From Dictyobacter alpinus (lineage in GTDB: Bacteria; Chloroflexota; Ktedonobacteria; Ktedonobacterales; Ktedonobacteraceae): a DNA stretch of 64,000 nt. The stretch is taken from contig NZ_BIFT01000001.1 of assembly GCF_003967575.1 (NCBI RefSeq), positions 2,108,001 to 2,172,000 on the forward strand. The letters are read 5' to 3'. Numbering within the stretch: the stretch's first letter is position 1; each line of letters begins with the position of its first letter. Shown one piece after another: positions 26,468-35,529 of this stretch. The position numbers and the translations under genes are program-made. A model generated the notes under the pieces. The model was not told the DNA's origin, did not search any database, and saw only the letters and a program-made list of their open reading frames with translations.

Positions 26468-26508
26468 TGTGGATAACTATGTGGACAAGTGTTCTATTTT
26501 GTGGATAA
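26468..26508. promoter_or_regulatory. Three DnaA-box-like sequences
   Basis: TGTGGATAA at 26468-26476 and 26500-26508 are perfect complements of the DnaA box TTATCCACA. TGTGGACAA at 26480-26488 differs at one base. All three are in one orientation within 41 bp, between two long palindromes. No dnaA or dnaN is nearby. Confidence 0.45.
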
Positions 26509-26512
26509 CTTT

Positions 26513-26568
26513 TATGAAGAAGGACCTTGTTGGCTTGTAATTGCAAGCCAACAAGGTCCTTCTTCATA
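26513..26568. repeat. 25-bp perfect palindrome
   Basis: Arms 26513-26537 and 26544-26568 are perfect complements with a 6-base loop. It lies 41 bp after the end of the minus-strand gene at 26609, so it may serve as its transcript end, although the outer flank is only a weak T-run. Confidence 0.8.
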
Positions 26569-26608
26569 GGTTTATGGGTTTCTAAGTAGGTGGAGCTATA
26601 ACCAGGTG

Positions 26609-26860
26609 TTAGTCTTGTGGGACATCTGGATGTTCAAACTGCTTCTTGGTGCGCTGCTTTTGTTCCTCTTGTTTGGATGCTGCAGATGTTTGAGGCTGGT
26701 CATCAGGATAGATGTTTTGGGCCTGAGGACCGCGAGGGTCTGGTTTTCCTTCGCTGTCGTACTGTCCTTGCCCATATTGTCCCTGGTTGCCTTGAGCGCC
26801 ATAAATTTCTTTTTTATCTGGCTGCTTTTGTTTATCCGGTTGTTTATCGTGTTCTGTCAT
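26609..26860 (-). CDS. Small hydrophilic Gln/Gly-rich protein
   Basis: An 83-residue low-complexity protein rich in Gln, Lys, Asp, Gly and Pro (DKQPDKQKQPDKKEIYGAQG, then GQYGQGQYDSEGKPDPRG). There is no hydrophobic segment; it is probably disordered and cytoplasmic. The ATG at 26860 is preceded by GAGGGAGG, a convincing ribosome binding site, which supports a real gene. The function is unknown. Confidence 0.6.
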   Translation of the reverse strand: MTEHDKQPDKQKQPDKKEIYGAQGNQGQYGQGQYDSEGKPDPRGPQAQNIYPDDQPQTSAASKQEEQKQRTKKQFEHPDVPQD

Positions 26861-27140
26861 TACTGACGACCTCCCTCTGTTGCTAAGAACAATCGTGAAT
26901 ACCACTAAAGGGTATTTCAGATGTAAGAAGAGTTTTTCAACTCCTCCTCTTTAAGTCACGCATGAGAGCTCAAAAAAGATACTGAGCAATAAGGTGCCGG
27001 AGGCTTTTTTGACGCCTCGCGCCCAATCCATCTCACGTAGGATTTGTAGCCTGGACAGGATCATGTTGAAGCGACCGAACCGTGTGGCGAGGAGACGGCA
27101 ATGTCCCTGAGCATGACCATGTCGAGATATATTGCGCCTC

Positions 27141-27153
27141 GCGCCTGCGGCGC
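27141..27153. repeat. Short GCGCC-N3-GGCGC palindrome
   Basis: GCGCCTGCGGCGC, 12 bp ahead of the long palindrome at 27166. The same form of motif recurs beside the palindromes at 44480, 49340 and 50662. Confidence 0.7.
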
Positions 27154-27165
27154 TCGCTTTTTATT

Positions 27166-27219
27166 ATAGGTAGGAAAATTGCGTGGCGGTCACGACCGCC
27201 ACGCAATTTTCCTACCTAT
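27166..27219. repeat. 26-bp perfect palindrome
   Basis: Arms 27166-27191 and 27194-27219 are perfect complements around two bases. It lies 27 bp after the stop codon of the FAD oxidase gene on the minus strand, preceded on the plus strand by T5. Probably forms a very stable hairpin in that transcript. Confidence 0.85.
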
Positions 27220-27245
27220 ATGAATGGTGGTTATAAGGAGTTTTC

Positions 27246-29870
27246 TCAGGCTTCGAGGACGAAGCGGTGAGGGTTTAGTATTGCTTGTGGATCCCATTGT
27301 TTTTTGAGGCGCTGCATGATCTCCAGGCTGGATGGGCGGTAACCCCAGCGGTCGATTTGCTTTTGCCAGGCGGAGGGCTGGGCGATTACGACGACGTAGC
27401 CGTTGAGTAGCAGGGCCGGCTGGCGTAAGCGCTCTAGCCATTGTTGGGCTTGCTGAAGATTGTCAGATAAGTGCGCGGCGTAGATAAAGCCGCTGGCAAA
27501 ATCGACGACATAGGCGTCGTTTTGTAGCAGGGCGGAATGCTCTTCCAGGTAGGCTGGTAGGTCTTTAACTGGTACACCAATGCGTACGAGTAAGGCATCC
27601 GCTCCTGCGGCGGCGAGGGTTGAGGTCCAGAGATCGGTCCCGCTGGTGGCGGTGATAGTGATGGGTTCTGGAGCCTGAACACGTTGTAGCACCTGGCGTA
27701 ACTGGGCCAGTTCAGCTTCTACATCTTCCTGTACCCCTTCAGCAGTATAGGCCAGCAGGTAAGGACTCTGGATATTCTCATAAGACGAGCCACTAAGGAG
27801 CACAATGGCCGAGGCTGTCAGAGCCAGTTGCAGCATTTCCTGTCCCCAGCGCAGTCCTGTGCTGAGATCTTCAACAGGATAGAGCAGGGTCTGGCGGCTA
27901 CGTGGCTGCGCAAAGACTTTCAGGGAGATGTCTGCAAGTAGTCCAAGGGTGCCGTTGGATCCGACAAAGGCTTTGGTGAGATCAAAGCCGGCTACGTTTT
28001 TCACGATCGGGCGGCCAGTGCGGATCACGCGTCCATCGGCGAGGGCGACTGTGGCGCAGAGCACGTTATCTCGAATTGCTCCATAGCGCATGCGTAGTGG
28101 AGCATTAAGGTTGCTGGCCACCAGGTCTCCGATGGTGGTCTCAGGCCATGGTGAGACGAGCGGAATATACTTGCCACGCTCGGCCAGAAAAGCCTGGATC
28201 TCGGCCAGTGGTGTTCCCGCCCCAACGGTTATATACAGGTCCTCGGGTGCATAGACCTGGATACCGTGTAAGGCGGCGGTGCTGATATAAGTGGAGTCCC
28301 GTTCTTGCTCTTTAGACAATGGCGCACTAGTAATCGTAACGGCTCGTCCTGCCTGTGAGAGCGCCTGTAGCTGTAGCGCGGCCTCCTCGGCTGTGGTGGG
28401 CGTATAGCCAGCTTCAGAGATTTCAGCTACCTCTGGGACCAGTTGGGAAAGCGGCACGTAGCCTGCGTATGGACCAGTTTCATTCTGCGCGGGGAGCGGA
28501 AATACTTTCCCTGGATTCAGTAATAGCTGGGGATCAAAGACCTGTTTGATGTCCCACAGGGCGAGCATTTCGGCTGGTCGGTGCATGATAGGCATAAAAT
28601 CGCGCTTCTCAATGCCAACACCGTGTTCACCGGTAATACTACCTCCCATCGCGACACAGGCTCTGGCCATCTCACGGCCACCGGCATGGATGCGACTAAT
28701 CAACTCGGCACTATCGGGATCAGGCACCAGGATCAGAGGATGCAGGTTGCCGTCGCCTGCATGGAAGACGTGTCCCATGCGCAGATTAAATTCGTCACCG
28801 ATACGGTTGGCTTCAGCCAGCATTTCGGCCAGATGGCTGCGGGGCACCGTAATATCCACGGTATATTGGGCTGGAGCCTCACGCGCAATCGCGCCCGCCG
28901 CACTTTTGCGGGCCAGCCAGATTTTATAGCGCTCCTCTTCATCGCGAGCGATGCGCATATCCTTGCCGCCATGTTGCTCAAGAATATTGATGACCTCGTC
29001 CAATTGCCGGTTCAAACTTTCAGGATAACCATCAAACTCGATGATCAGTACCGCGCCCGCGTCCAGGGGCAGATTAGCATGTGCGAACGGCTCAATAATG
29101 CGTACGATGCGCTGATCCATCATCTCCATCGTCGCCGGAACCAATCCACCAGCAATCACGGCCGAGACGGCTGTACCAGCCTGTTCCACCGAATCAAAGA
29201 TAGCCAACAGGGTTTTGACAGCAGGAGGACGCCGCAATAAGCGTAATGTAAGCGACGTAATCAGGCCTAGCAGGCCCTCGCTACCAGTAATCAGTCCACA
29301 GAAATCATACTCAGGATAATCCAGGGCCCGGCCACCAACGTGAATCTGCTGCCCATCGGCCAGTACCACCTGCATACCAGTAACATAATTGGTCGTCACA
29401 CCATACTTAAAGCAATGGGGGCCACCCGAATTCTCAGCCACATTACCACCCATCGTAGAAGCACGCTGACTCGAAGGGTCCGGCGGAAAATAGAGTCCCA
29501 TCGTCTGAGCCCGCTCATCCAGGCGCAAGTTGATCAATGCAGGCTCAACCTGAGCACTGCGACCCAGATGATCCAGTTCGCACAAACGATTCATATGCAC
29601 AAATTCAACAATGATCCCACCACGTGTCGCCACAGCGCCACCGGACAGCCCTGTACCGGCACCACGCGCAACCAGAGGTATCCCATTGTCCGCGGCCCAG
29701 CGCATCACCCGCATCACATCTTCAGTCGTACGCGGAAAAACTACGCCCTCAGGCAGTCCTCTATCAAGTCCAGCATCAACTTCGTATGCAATCAAGGAGG
29801 CTCTATCAGTAAACACCTGGCCCGGCGGCAGTATCTTCTTCAATGTATGGAGAACACTCTCTTTTAGCAT
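27246..29870 (-). CDS. FAD-linked oxidase, GlcD-GlcE fusion
   Basis: An 874-residue protein with two FAD-type oxidoreductase halves. Residues 20-470 are GlcD-like: PLVARGAGTGLSGGAVA (FAD binding), STMGGNVAENSGGPH, then GDGNLHP in the C-terminal cap and GEHGVGIEKRDFM. Residues 510-870 are GlcE-like, again with an FAD half (PETTIGDLVASNLNAP, VKNVAGFDLTKAFVGSNGTLGLL). In E. coli these are separate subunits of glycolate oxidase, with GlcF as the iron-sulfur partner; no glcF is near. It probably oxidises glycolate or lactate in the membrane-associated respiratory chain. The start at 29870 follows GAAAGG; an upstream ATG at 29891 lacks one. Confidence 0.9.
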   Translation of the reverse strand: MLKESVLHTLKKILPPGQVFTDRASLIAYEVDAGLDRGLPEGVVFPRTTEDVMRVMRWAADNGIPLVARGAGTGLSGGAVATRGGIIVEFVHMNRLCELDHLGRSAQVEPALINLRLDERAQTMGLYFPPDPSSQRASTMGGNVAENSGGPHCFKYGVTTNYVTGMQVVLADGQQIHVGGRALDYPEYDFCGLITGSEGLLGLITSLTLRLLRRPPAVKTLLAIFDSVEQAGTAVSAVIAGGLVPATMEMMDQRIVRIIEPFAHANLPLDAGAVLIIEFDGYPESLNRQLDEVINILEQHGGKDMRIARDEEERYKIWLARKSAAGAIAREAPAQYTVDITVPRSHLAEMLAEANRIGDEFNLRMGHVFHAGDGNLHPLILVPDPDSAELISRIHAGGREMARACVAMGGSITGEHGVGIEKRDFMPIMHRPAEMLALWDIKQVFDPQLLLNPGKVFPLPAQNETGPYAGYVPLSQLVPEVAEISEAGYTPTTAEEAALQLQALSQAGRAVTITSAPLSKEQERDSTYISTAALHGIQVYAPEDLYITVGAGTPLAEIQAFLAERGKYIPLVSPWPETTIGDLVASNLNAPLRMRYGAIRDNVLCATVALADGRVIRTGRPIVKNVAGFDLTKAFVGSNGTLGLLADISLKVFAQPRSRQTLLYPVEDLSTGLRWGQEMLQLALTASAIVLLSGSSYENIQSPYLLAYTAEGVQEDVEAELAQLRQVLQRVQAPEPITITATSGTDLWTSTLAAAGADALLVRIGVPVKDLPAYLEEHSALLQNDAYVVDFASGFIYAAHLSDNLQQAQQWLERLRQPALLLNGYVVVIAQPSAWQKQIDRWGYRPSSLEIMQRLKKQWDPQAILNPHRFVLEA

Positions 29871-30016
29871 CGCCCCAAACCTTTCTGTCATTGAAAATCA
29901 TTGTAGTATCAGAGATAGCAGTCCACGCCCACTCTGCGGAAATATATAGCAAGCAAATAGGTGGCTTTGTACAGAGTATAGCATGTTTTATCTCTGGCAC
30001 CCGCAGAAGAAGATTT

Positions 30017-31210
30017 TTAATCGATGGGGACTGGGGAGCTAAATTGAATGAAATCACGTTCCGTTGTCGTGGCCTGCACCTTAGGATGGATGACGCCCGG
30101 TAAAGTAAAGCAGAATGTACTGCCCTTGCCCGCGATCCCTTCACTCTCCACCCAGATGCGACCATCCATCGCCTCAACAAATTGCTTGCTCAGAAAAAGT
30201 CCCAGACCGGAGCCACGTACATTGCCAGAGGTATCACGGCGCAAGCGTACAAATTGTCCGAATAATAATGAGATCTCATCGCGGGGAATACCTGGACCCG
30301 CGTCTTTCACGCAAATACAGATCGCCGGGGATGCGTGAAGAGGATGTACAACCATACCATCAAGATGACCACTGATCGAGATAGGCGTGTGTGCAGGGGC
30401 GTACTTAAAGGCGTTGGAGAGAAGATTGCGCAAAATCTGACGCAGATATTGTGCGTTTGCCCGGACAACCACATAATCGGGTATATCGACATAAATGTTG
30501 TGCTGCTGCACACTTTGAGGATCAAAGCGCTCCAGAACTTCAAAGACGATATCTCGTACCACCAGTTGCTCAACAAATAAAGATTGCCGCTCTTTCTCAA
30601 TTCCCATAGTATCCAGCACATTGTTGACCAGCAATTGCAGTTCATCACAGCTTTGCATGGCATGCTGTAAAAATGTTGTGCGCATGTTCGTCTCTAACTG
30701 ATCGCCATGCTCAAGTAGCAGTTCCAGATAACCATAGATAGCCGTCAATGGAGTGCGTAGTTCGTGATTTACATTTTGTAGGAACTGATCTTTAATCTCA
30801 TTCAGCCGATGCTGCTCTTCACGGTAGTTCTCTAATTGATCCGCTACATCCTCCGCATAATAAGACACATCCAGGTAGCCAATCACCAACAAACCAAAAG
30901 TTATCAGGACACATGCATTGATCGTAGACGCAATCAGGGAACCATTAGAGGGAAGAAGATTCTGGGTATGCATGTAGTTGAACAACCAGGAGAAGACCGC
31001 CAGTAAAAACAGACAGAGGTATAATCCTGCATAGCGGAACATCCAGGACGCAAGGATAACTGGAACCACAAAAAGGACAGGATTATGATCAAGCCAGGGT
31101 GTATAAACCACTAGGAATAACGAGATAAACACCGACAAAATTGCCAGGCTTATCTGGGTCACAATAGTTTGTTCAAGTAGGAAACGAGCTACAGCATTTA
31201 AATAACGCAC
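30017..31210 (-). CDS. Membrane sensor histidine kinase
   Basis: A 397-residue kinase. The first 130 residues form about five membrane helices (ISLAILSVFISLFLVVY, LFVVPVILASWMF, LYLCLFLLAVFSWLF, TINACVLITFGLLVIGY) with no external domain, so it probably senses from within the membrane. Then comes the HisKA box (NVNHELRTPLTAIYGY, phospho-histidine), the N box (RNLLSNAFKYAP), the G1 box (VKDAGPGIP) and the G2 box (GSGLGLFLSK). No response regulator is adjacent, so it is an orphan kinase. Confidence 0.92.
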   Translation of the reverse strand: MRYLNAVARFLLEQTIVTQISLAILSVFISLFLVVYTPWLDHNPVLFVVPVILASWMFRYAGLYLCLFLLAVFSWLFNYMHTQNLLPSNGSLIASTINACVLITFGLLVIGYLDVSYYAEDVADQLENYREEQHRLNEIKDQFLQNVNHELRTPLTAIYGYLELLLEHGDQLETNMRTTFLQHAMQSCDELQLLVNNVLDTMGIEKERQSLFVEQLVVRDIVFEVLERFDPQSVQQHNIYVDIPDYVVVRANAQYLRQILRNLLSNAFKYAPAHTPISISGHLDGMVVHPLHASPAICICVKDAGPGIPRDEISLLFGQFVRLRRDTSGNVRGSGLGLFLSKQFVEAMDGRIWVESEGIAGKGSTFCFTLPGVIHPKVQATTTERDFIQFSSPVPID

Positions 31211-31398
31211 GCTCTCCTCCCCTTCGTCGCGTCAGAGTCGGTGCACACTCTCTTAGAATTTTTCATTGCCATGTATTAAAAAAGACACGTGTTTGCTTTA
31301 AAGTGTTCTGAATTTGTTCATTATCTTCAATTTATTTTACCATGTGAACACCAAAAATTGATACAAATCAATCTTTTAGGCTATCGCATATATATAAG

Positions 31399-31429
31399 TT
31401 CAAGAGACTCCTGAACAGAGTCTCTTGAA
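31399..31429 (-). terminator. Terminator-like hairpin after the MaoC gene
   Basis: Stem TTCAAGAGACTC with GAGTCTCTTGAA (31399-31410 and 31418-31429), on the minus strand 33 bp after the stop codon of the MaoC gene. Confidence 0.6.
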
Positions 31430-31461
31430 GCAGATTATGTATTGATTCGTTTAAAGCATTG

Positions 31462-31914
31462 TTATGCATTACGGTGGGGAAGCATAGCGGTAAAGGTACC
31501 GGCAACTTTGAGGTCTCCGTTTTGATCTTTCGCTTGCACCTTGCCAGCAATATAGCCATTCCCATCGGTCTCATATTTTTCAGTGATGGTTCCACTGCAG
31601 GTAATCACGTCATCCAGATGGGTCATACCTTTAAAACGCACCCCAAACTTGCGCAGGCTGGCTGGACCAACATAATCGCTGAGCATCTGACCCACAAAGC
31701 CCATAATTAGCATGCCATGGGCGATAATTCCGCCCGTGCCAATCTCTTCCCCTACCTTTGGATCGGTATGCAATGGATTAAAATCTCCCGAGGCACCGGA
31801 ATAGCGCACCAATTGTTGCTGTTTAACTGGAGCCTTTACTAATTGTGGAATCTCCTCACCAACTTCAACATCCTCAAAATAGCGTCCCGCTGGAATATTG
31901 GCATGTGTCGTCAT
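31462..31914 (-). CDS. MaoC-like (R)-hydratase/dehydratase
   Basis: A 150-residue hotdog-fold protein. It has the hydratase-2 motif YSGASGDFNPLHTDP (catalytic Asp and His as in (R)-specific enoyl-CoA hydratases and mycobacterial HadB), then GIIAHGMLIMGFVGQML. It probably dehydrates a 3-hydroxyacyl chain during fatty-acid synthesis or in another acyl pathway. The companion gene at 32151 is a MaoC-N-type protein on the same strand, 236 bp away; together they look like a HadA/HadB heterodimer. The repeat at 32000 lies between them. Confidence 0.88.
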   Translation of the reverse strand: MTTHANIPAGRYFEDVEVGEEIPQLVKAPVKQQQLVRYSGASGDFNPLHTDPKVGEEIGTGGIIAHGMLIMGFVGQMLSDYVGPASLRKFGVRFKGMTHLDDVITCSGTITEKYETDGNGYIAGKVQAKDQNGDLKVAGTFTAMLPHRNA

Positions 31915-31999
31915 GTCGTATTCTCTCCTTATACACTAAAAACAATCGCATAGACCACCCACACAATTGCAGGAATATGGTAGAAATTTCAAAGCACTA

Positions 32000-32126
32000 G
32001 TAGTCTGTCAGACATCATGTGATGGCAAAGCGGGGATGCAAGGGGCGGCGAGCCCCTTGACTGGGGGATCGGGGGCTGTGCCCCCGGCATCTCCCCCCCT
32101 CCCGCCCGCGTAGCGGGCGAACAACC
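32000..32126. repeat. Structured dispersed repeat, copy 2
   Basis: About 127 bp, nearly identical to the copy at 24764 over the same four hairpins. It has a longer third hairpin (GGGGGCTGTGCCCCC plus an extra GGCATCT segment). It is inserted between two MaoC-type genes that otherwise look like one operon. Confidence 0.7.
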
Positions 32127-32150
32127 GATCAAACGAAGTTTGACAAAGTA

Positions 32151-32612
32151 TTAGGCCGCTACTTCACGCACAATAAACATCGTCCTGGCACTCAGGACAT
32201 GCTGGTCATGTTGATTAGTATAACGGGTCTCAGTCGTCAAAATATCCATCGAGGAGCCATCTTTACCGCGACGACTCTTCCCATCAACAATAGTCGTAAT
32301 CCCGGTCAATGTATCATTGGCAGCAATGGGAGCTATATACTCATATTCCTCTTCACCATGCAGGATCCGCATCACATTAATGCCCACACTGGCCAATTCT
32401 TCCCAGAGATGGGTATTGCCCCAAAAAGTAAAAATAGTGGGTACCGTTGGCGGCAACGGAAGATCTGTATAGCCAGCCGCGCGAGCCGCCGCCAGATCAT
32501 GATAGATAGGATTCTCATCGCCGATTGCCAGCGCCAATTCATGAATTTTCGTGCGCTCAATCGTCATCGTAAAAGCGGGAAAACTATGCCCGATCTTATC
32601 TTTATCAAACAT
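32151..32612 (-). CDS. MaoC-N/HadA-type dehydratase subunit
   Basis: A 153-residue protein with a hotdog fold of the MaoC-N type: FTMTIERTKIHELALAIGDENPIYHDLAAARAAGY, PPTVPTIFTFWG and RTMFIVRE at the end. HadA and HadC of mycobacteria have this build and pair with a HadB-type catalytic subunit. The missing hydratase motif (DxNPxH appears only as DENPIYHD) fits a structural or stabilising subunit. It lies divergent from accC. Confidence 0.75.
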   Translation of the reverse strand: MFDKDKIGHSFPAFTMTIERTKIHELALAIGDENPIYHDLAAARAAGYTDLPLPPTVPTIFTFWGNTHLWEELASVGINVMRILHGEEEYEYIAPIAANDTLTGITTIVDGKSRRGKDGSSMDILTTETRYTNQHDQHVLSARTMFIVREVAA

Positions 32613-32849
32613 CTACAGCTCCTTTTATACATCATGAATACATCATGGTCCATTCATCAAAAGGCATCTTGCGCCCTCAGTATCAACCTTGCCCATCAGG
32701 TATGTCAAGATTGATACCAAAGAAATTCTTCCTACTATCTTCTGTATTTAAGCCTGTGATATAATTGCCTACATCACACCCCTCACAAGGGCTTATAGTG
32801 AGAGGAGCAAGGTGAAGCACCCAAAGACGGTCGCTTTGTCTAAAAGCAT

Positions 32850-34202
32850 ATGTTTCGTAAGATTTTAATTGCAAACCGTGGTGAAATAGCCTTACGCGTC
32901 ATTCGCGCCTGTCGCGAAATGGGGATCCGTAGTGTCATTGCCCACTCCGAAGCTGACCGCGACTCACTCCCAGTTCAAATGGCTGATGAGCGCATTTGTA
33001 TCGGTCCAGGAGCGAGTGGGAAAAGCTATTTAAATATTCCAAATATTATTAGCGCTGCCTTTATCTCCAATGCTGAAGCTATTCATCCGGGCTATGGTTT
33101 CCTTTCAGAGAATACTAGCTTTGCGCAGATCTGTAAGGATGTAAATATCACATTTATCGGTCCTTCGGCCGATGTGATGTCAATCATGGGTGACAAGGTT
33201 TCTGCTCGTCAGGCCATGGTTGAAGCAGGATTACCAACTCTTCCAGGCACACCTGTCTTGCGCACACTGGCTGAGGCGAAAGACGCTGCCAATGAGATTG
33301 GCTTTCCTTTAATGTTGAAGGCGGTTGCTGGCGGCGGCGGTCGTGGCATTCGCTTAATTAATCATCCCGACGAATTTGAGCGTACTTTTACGGTCGCCCA
33401 AAATGAGGTCCGTGAAGCCTTCCGCGACGATGGCATCTATCTTGAGCGCTATCTAGCCAAGGCCCGCCATATCGAAATTCAGGTATTAGTAGATAACTAT
33501 GGTCACGGCATTCATCTGGGTGAACGTAACTGTTCATGTCAGCGCCGTAACCAGAAGGTTGTTGAGGAATCTCCTACACCCATTTTGCCACGCGAATTAT
33601 GTGATGAAATGGGCGCACGGGCCGTACGTGCCGTTGAGCAGGTCGGTTATCGTAATGCAGGCACCCTTGAATTCCTGGTGGATGAACAGAACCGCTACTA
33701 TTTCATGGAAATGAATACACGTCTCCAGGTTGAACATCCCGTTACTGAGATGGTCACCAGCCTGGACCTGGTCAAGGAGCAGTTCCGTATTGCTTCAGGT
33801 GAGCCTATGCGCTTACGCCAGGAAGATATTCAACTCCGTGGCCATTCAATCGAGTGTCGTATTACAGCCGAAGATGCGGACAAGGATTTCCGACCACAAA
33901 CTGGCGTTATTGAGAAATATTTGCCACCCGGCGGTCCTGGTGTACGTGTCGATAGCCATCTCTATGCTGGTTATGAAGTGCCACCACACTATGATTCTCT
34001 CCTCGCCAAACTGGTTGTTTGGGCGGAGGATCGGGATCAAGCCATTGCACGTATGCAGCGTGCCCTGGAAGAGTTTGTTATCGAAGGCATTACTACAACC
34101 ATACCGTTCCATCAACGCTTATTAAAGCACGAAGGCTTTATTAGTGGGGATACCTATACGCGCTTCATTCAAGAACATGCGGGTGCATTAGGTATCAAGT
34201 AA
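32850..34202 (+). CDS. accC: Acetyl-CoA carboxylase biotin carboxylase subunit
   Basis: A 450-residue biotin carboxylase. It has the N-terminal Rossmann-like part (RKILIANRGEIALRVIRAC), the ATP-grasp Gly-rich loop (LKAVAGGGGRGIRL), the metal/ATP residues in FMEMNTRLQVEHPVTEMVT and the biotin-carboxylation RRNQKVVEESP. It carboxylates the biotin on AccB with ATP and bicarbonate. It is followed by fabF and accB, forming a unit for malonyl-CoA supply and chain extension. Confidence 0.97.
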   Translation: MFRKILIANRGEIALRVIRACREMGIRSVIAHSEADRDSLPVQMADERICIGPGASGKSYLNIPNIISAAFISNAEAIHPGYGFLSENTSFAQICKDVNITFIGPSADVMSIMGDKVSARQAMVEAGLPTLPGTPVLRTLAEAKDAANEIGFPLMLKAVAGGGGRGIRLINHPDEFERTFTVAQNEVREAFRDDGIYLERYLAKARHIEIQVLVDNYGHGIHLGERNCSCQRRNQKVVEESPTPILPRELCDEMGARAVRAVEQVGYRNAGTLEFLVDEQNRYYFMEMNTRLQVEHPVTEMVTSLDLVKEQFRIASGEPMRLRQEDIQLRGHSIECRITAEDADKDFRPQTGVIEKYLPPGGPGVRVDSHLYAGYEVPPHYDSLLAKLVVWAEDRDQAIARMQRALEEFVIEGITTTIPFHQRLLKHEGFISGDTYTRFIQEHAGALGIK

Positions 34203-34284
34203 AGCGTCTTCGGGTTCTGTGACATGGAACAGAGACAACAGGCATCGCTGTATGATGCTTTCTAGATAAACGGGAGGTGACTTT

Positions 34285-35523
34285 ATGTCTCGCGTAGTTG
34301 TAACCGGATTGGGACTGGTTACCTCGTTGGGCAATGATCTGGCGTCGTCATGGGAGGCTCTGGTTCAGGGTAAATCTGGTATCGGGGAGATTACTGCCTA
34401 TGATACCAGCAAGCACCGGGTCCATTTTGGTGGTGAGATCAAAAACTTTGATGCCGCCCAATATATGGATCGTAAGGAACTGCGGCGCAATGATCCTTAT
34501 GAGCAGCTGGCAATTGCTACAACTAAACAGGCGCTGGCCCACGCAAAATTAGAGATCACAAGTGATTTTGCCGACGATGTTGGTGTCTATATTGGTAGCG
34601 GCATCGGTGGTCTGGTAACCTTACATGATCAGTTTAAGGTGCTGCACGAGAAGGGGCCAGATCGCATCAGTCCTTTCTTCATCAATATGATGATCATCGA
34701 TGGCGCACCTGGCATTGTCTCGATCATGACGGGTGCCAAAGGTCCTAACTGGGCAGCGGTCTCGGCCTGCGCGACCAGCGGCAACACCATTGGTGAGGCC
34801 TGGGAGACCATTCGGCGTGGGGATGCACGCGTAATGATCGCGGGTGGATCTGAGAAGGCGATTACGCCAATCGCGATGGCAGCCTTTGATAATATGCATG
34901 CCTTATCACGCCATAACGAAAACTATCAGGAAGCCAGTCGTCCATTTGATGCTGAGCGCGATGGTTTTGTGATGGGCGAGGGCTCGGCCATCCTTATTTT
35001 AGAGGACCTGGAATTCGCCAAAGCGCGTGGGGCCACCATTCTGGCCGAACTGGTTGGTTATGGTAGTACTGGCGACGCCAGCCACGTGACTGCGCCAGCT
35101 CCCGGCGGTGAAGGTCTTGTTCGTGCCATGCGCCGCGCCTTACAAAAGGCTGGCCTCACACCTGAGCAAGTTGACTACATCAATGCTCACGGCACAGGTA
35201 CCGAATTCAACGATAGTACAGAGACCCAGGCCATCAAAACGCTGTTTGGTGAACACGCTTATCGTGTCGCCATTAGCTCCACCAAATCCATGACCGGTCA
35301 CACACTGGGTGCAGCGGGAGCCGTCGAGGCGGTAATCTCCATTCAATCCATTCTGAATGGCGTTATCCCCCCAACCATCAACCTGCATCATCCAGATCCA
35401 GCCTGTGACCTTGATTATGTGCCAAACGAAGCACGACATGCGACCGTCAACATCGCCATGTCGAACTCAATGGGCTTCGGTGGTCATAATACCAGCCTGG
35501 TCTTCAAGCGTTACGAAGAGTAA
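34285..35523 (+). CDS. fabF: Beta-ketoacyl-ACP synthase II
   Basis: A 412-residue condensing enzyme of fatty-acid synthesis. The triad is visible: nucleophile Cys162 in VSACATSGNTI, His in NAHGTGTEFND and His in KSMTGHTLGAAGA. GMS-type end is NSMGFGGHNTSL. It extends acyl-ACP with malonyl-ACP. The gene follows accC by 82 bp with a good GGGAGGTGA site, and the stop is 6 bp before the accB ATG. Confidence 0.96.
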   Translation: MSRVVVTGLGLVTSLGNDLASSWEALVQGKSGIGEITAYDTSKHRVHFGGEIKNFDAAQYMDRKELRRNDPYEQLAIATTKQALAHAKLEITSDFADDVGVYIGSGIGGLVTLHDQFKVLHEKGPDRISPFFINMMIIDGAPGIVSIMTGAKGPNWAAVSACATSGNTIGEAWETIRRGDARVMIAGGSEKAITPIAMAAFDNMHALSRHNENYQEASRPFDAERDGFVMGEGSAILILEDLEFAKARGATILAELVGYGSTGDASHVTAPAPGGEGLVRAMRRALQKAGLTPEQVDYINAHGTGTEFNDSTETQAIKTLFGEHAYRVAISSTKSMTGHTLGAAGAVEAVISIQSILNGVIPPTINLHHPDPACDLDYVPNEARHATVNIAMSNSMGFGGHNTSLVFKRYEE

Positions 35524-35529
35524 GTGCAC

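Larger units (their letters stand above)
26861..27245. other. Intergenic region with palindromes
   Basis: 385 bp between two minus-strand genes. It holds a GCGCC-N3-GGCGC palindrome (27141-27153) and the long palindrome at 27166-27219, described separately, and a weak hairpin near 26999 (GAGGC...GCCTC). No frame looks protein-coding. Confidence 0.4.

Noticed and set aside
28581..29240. 219-residue plus-strand frame inside the FAD oxidase gene
   Set aside because: Antisense to a clear gene with conserved motifs on the other strand; no homologous domain; a shadow frame.
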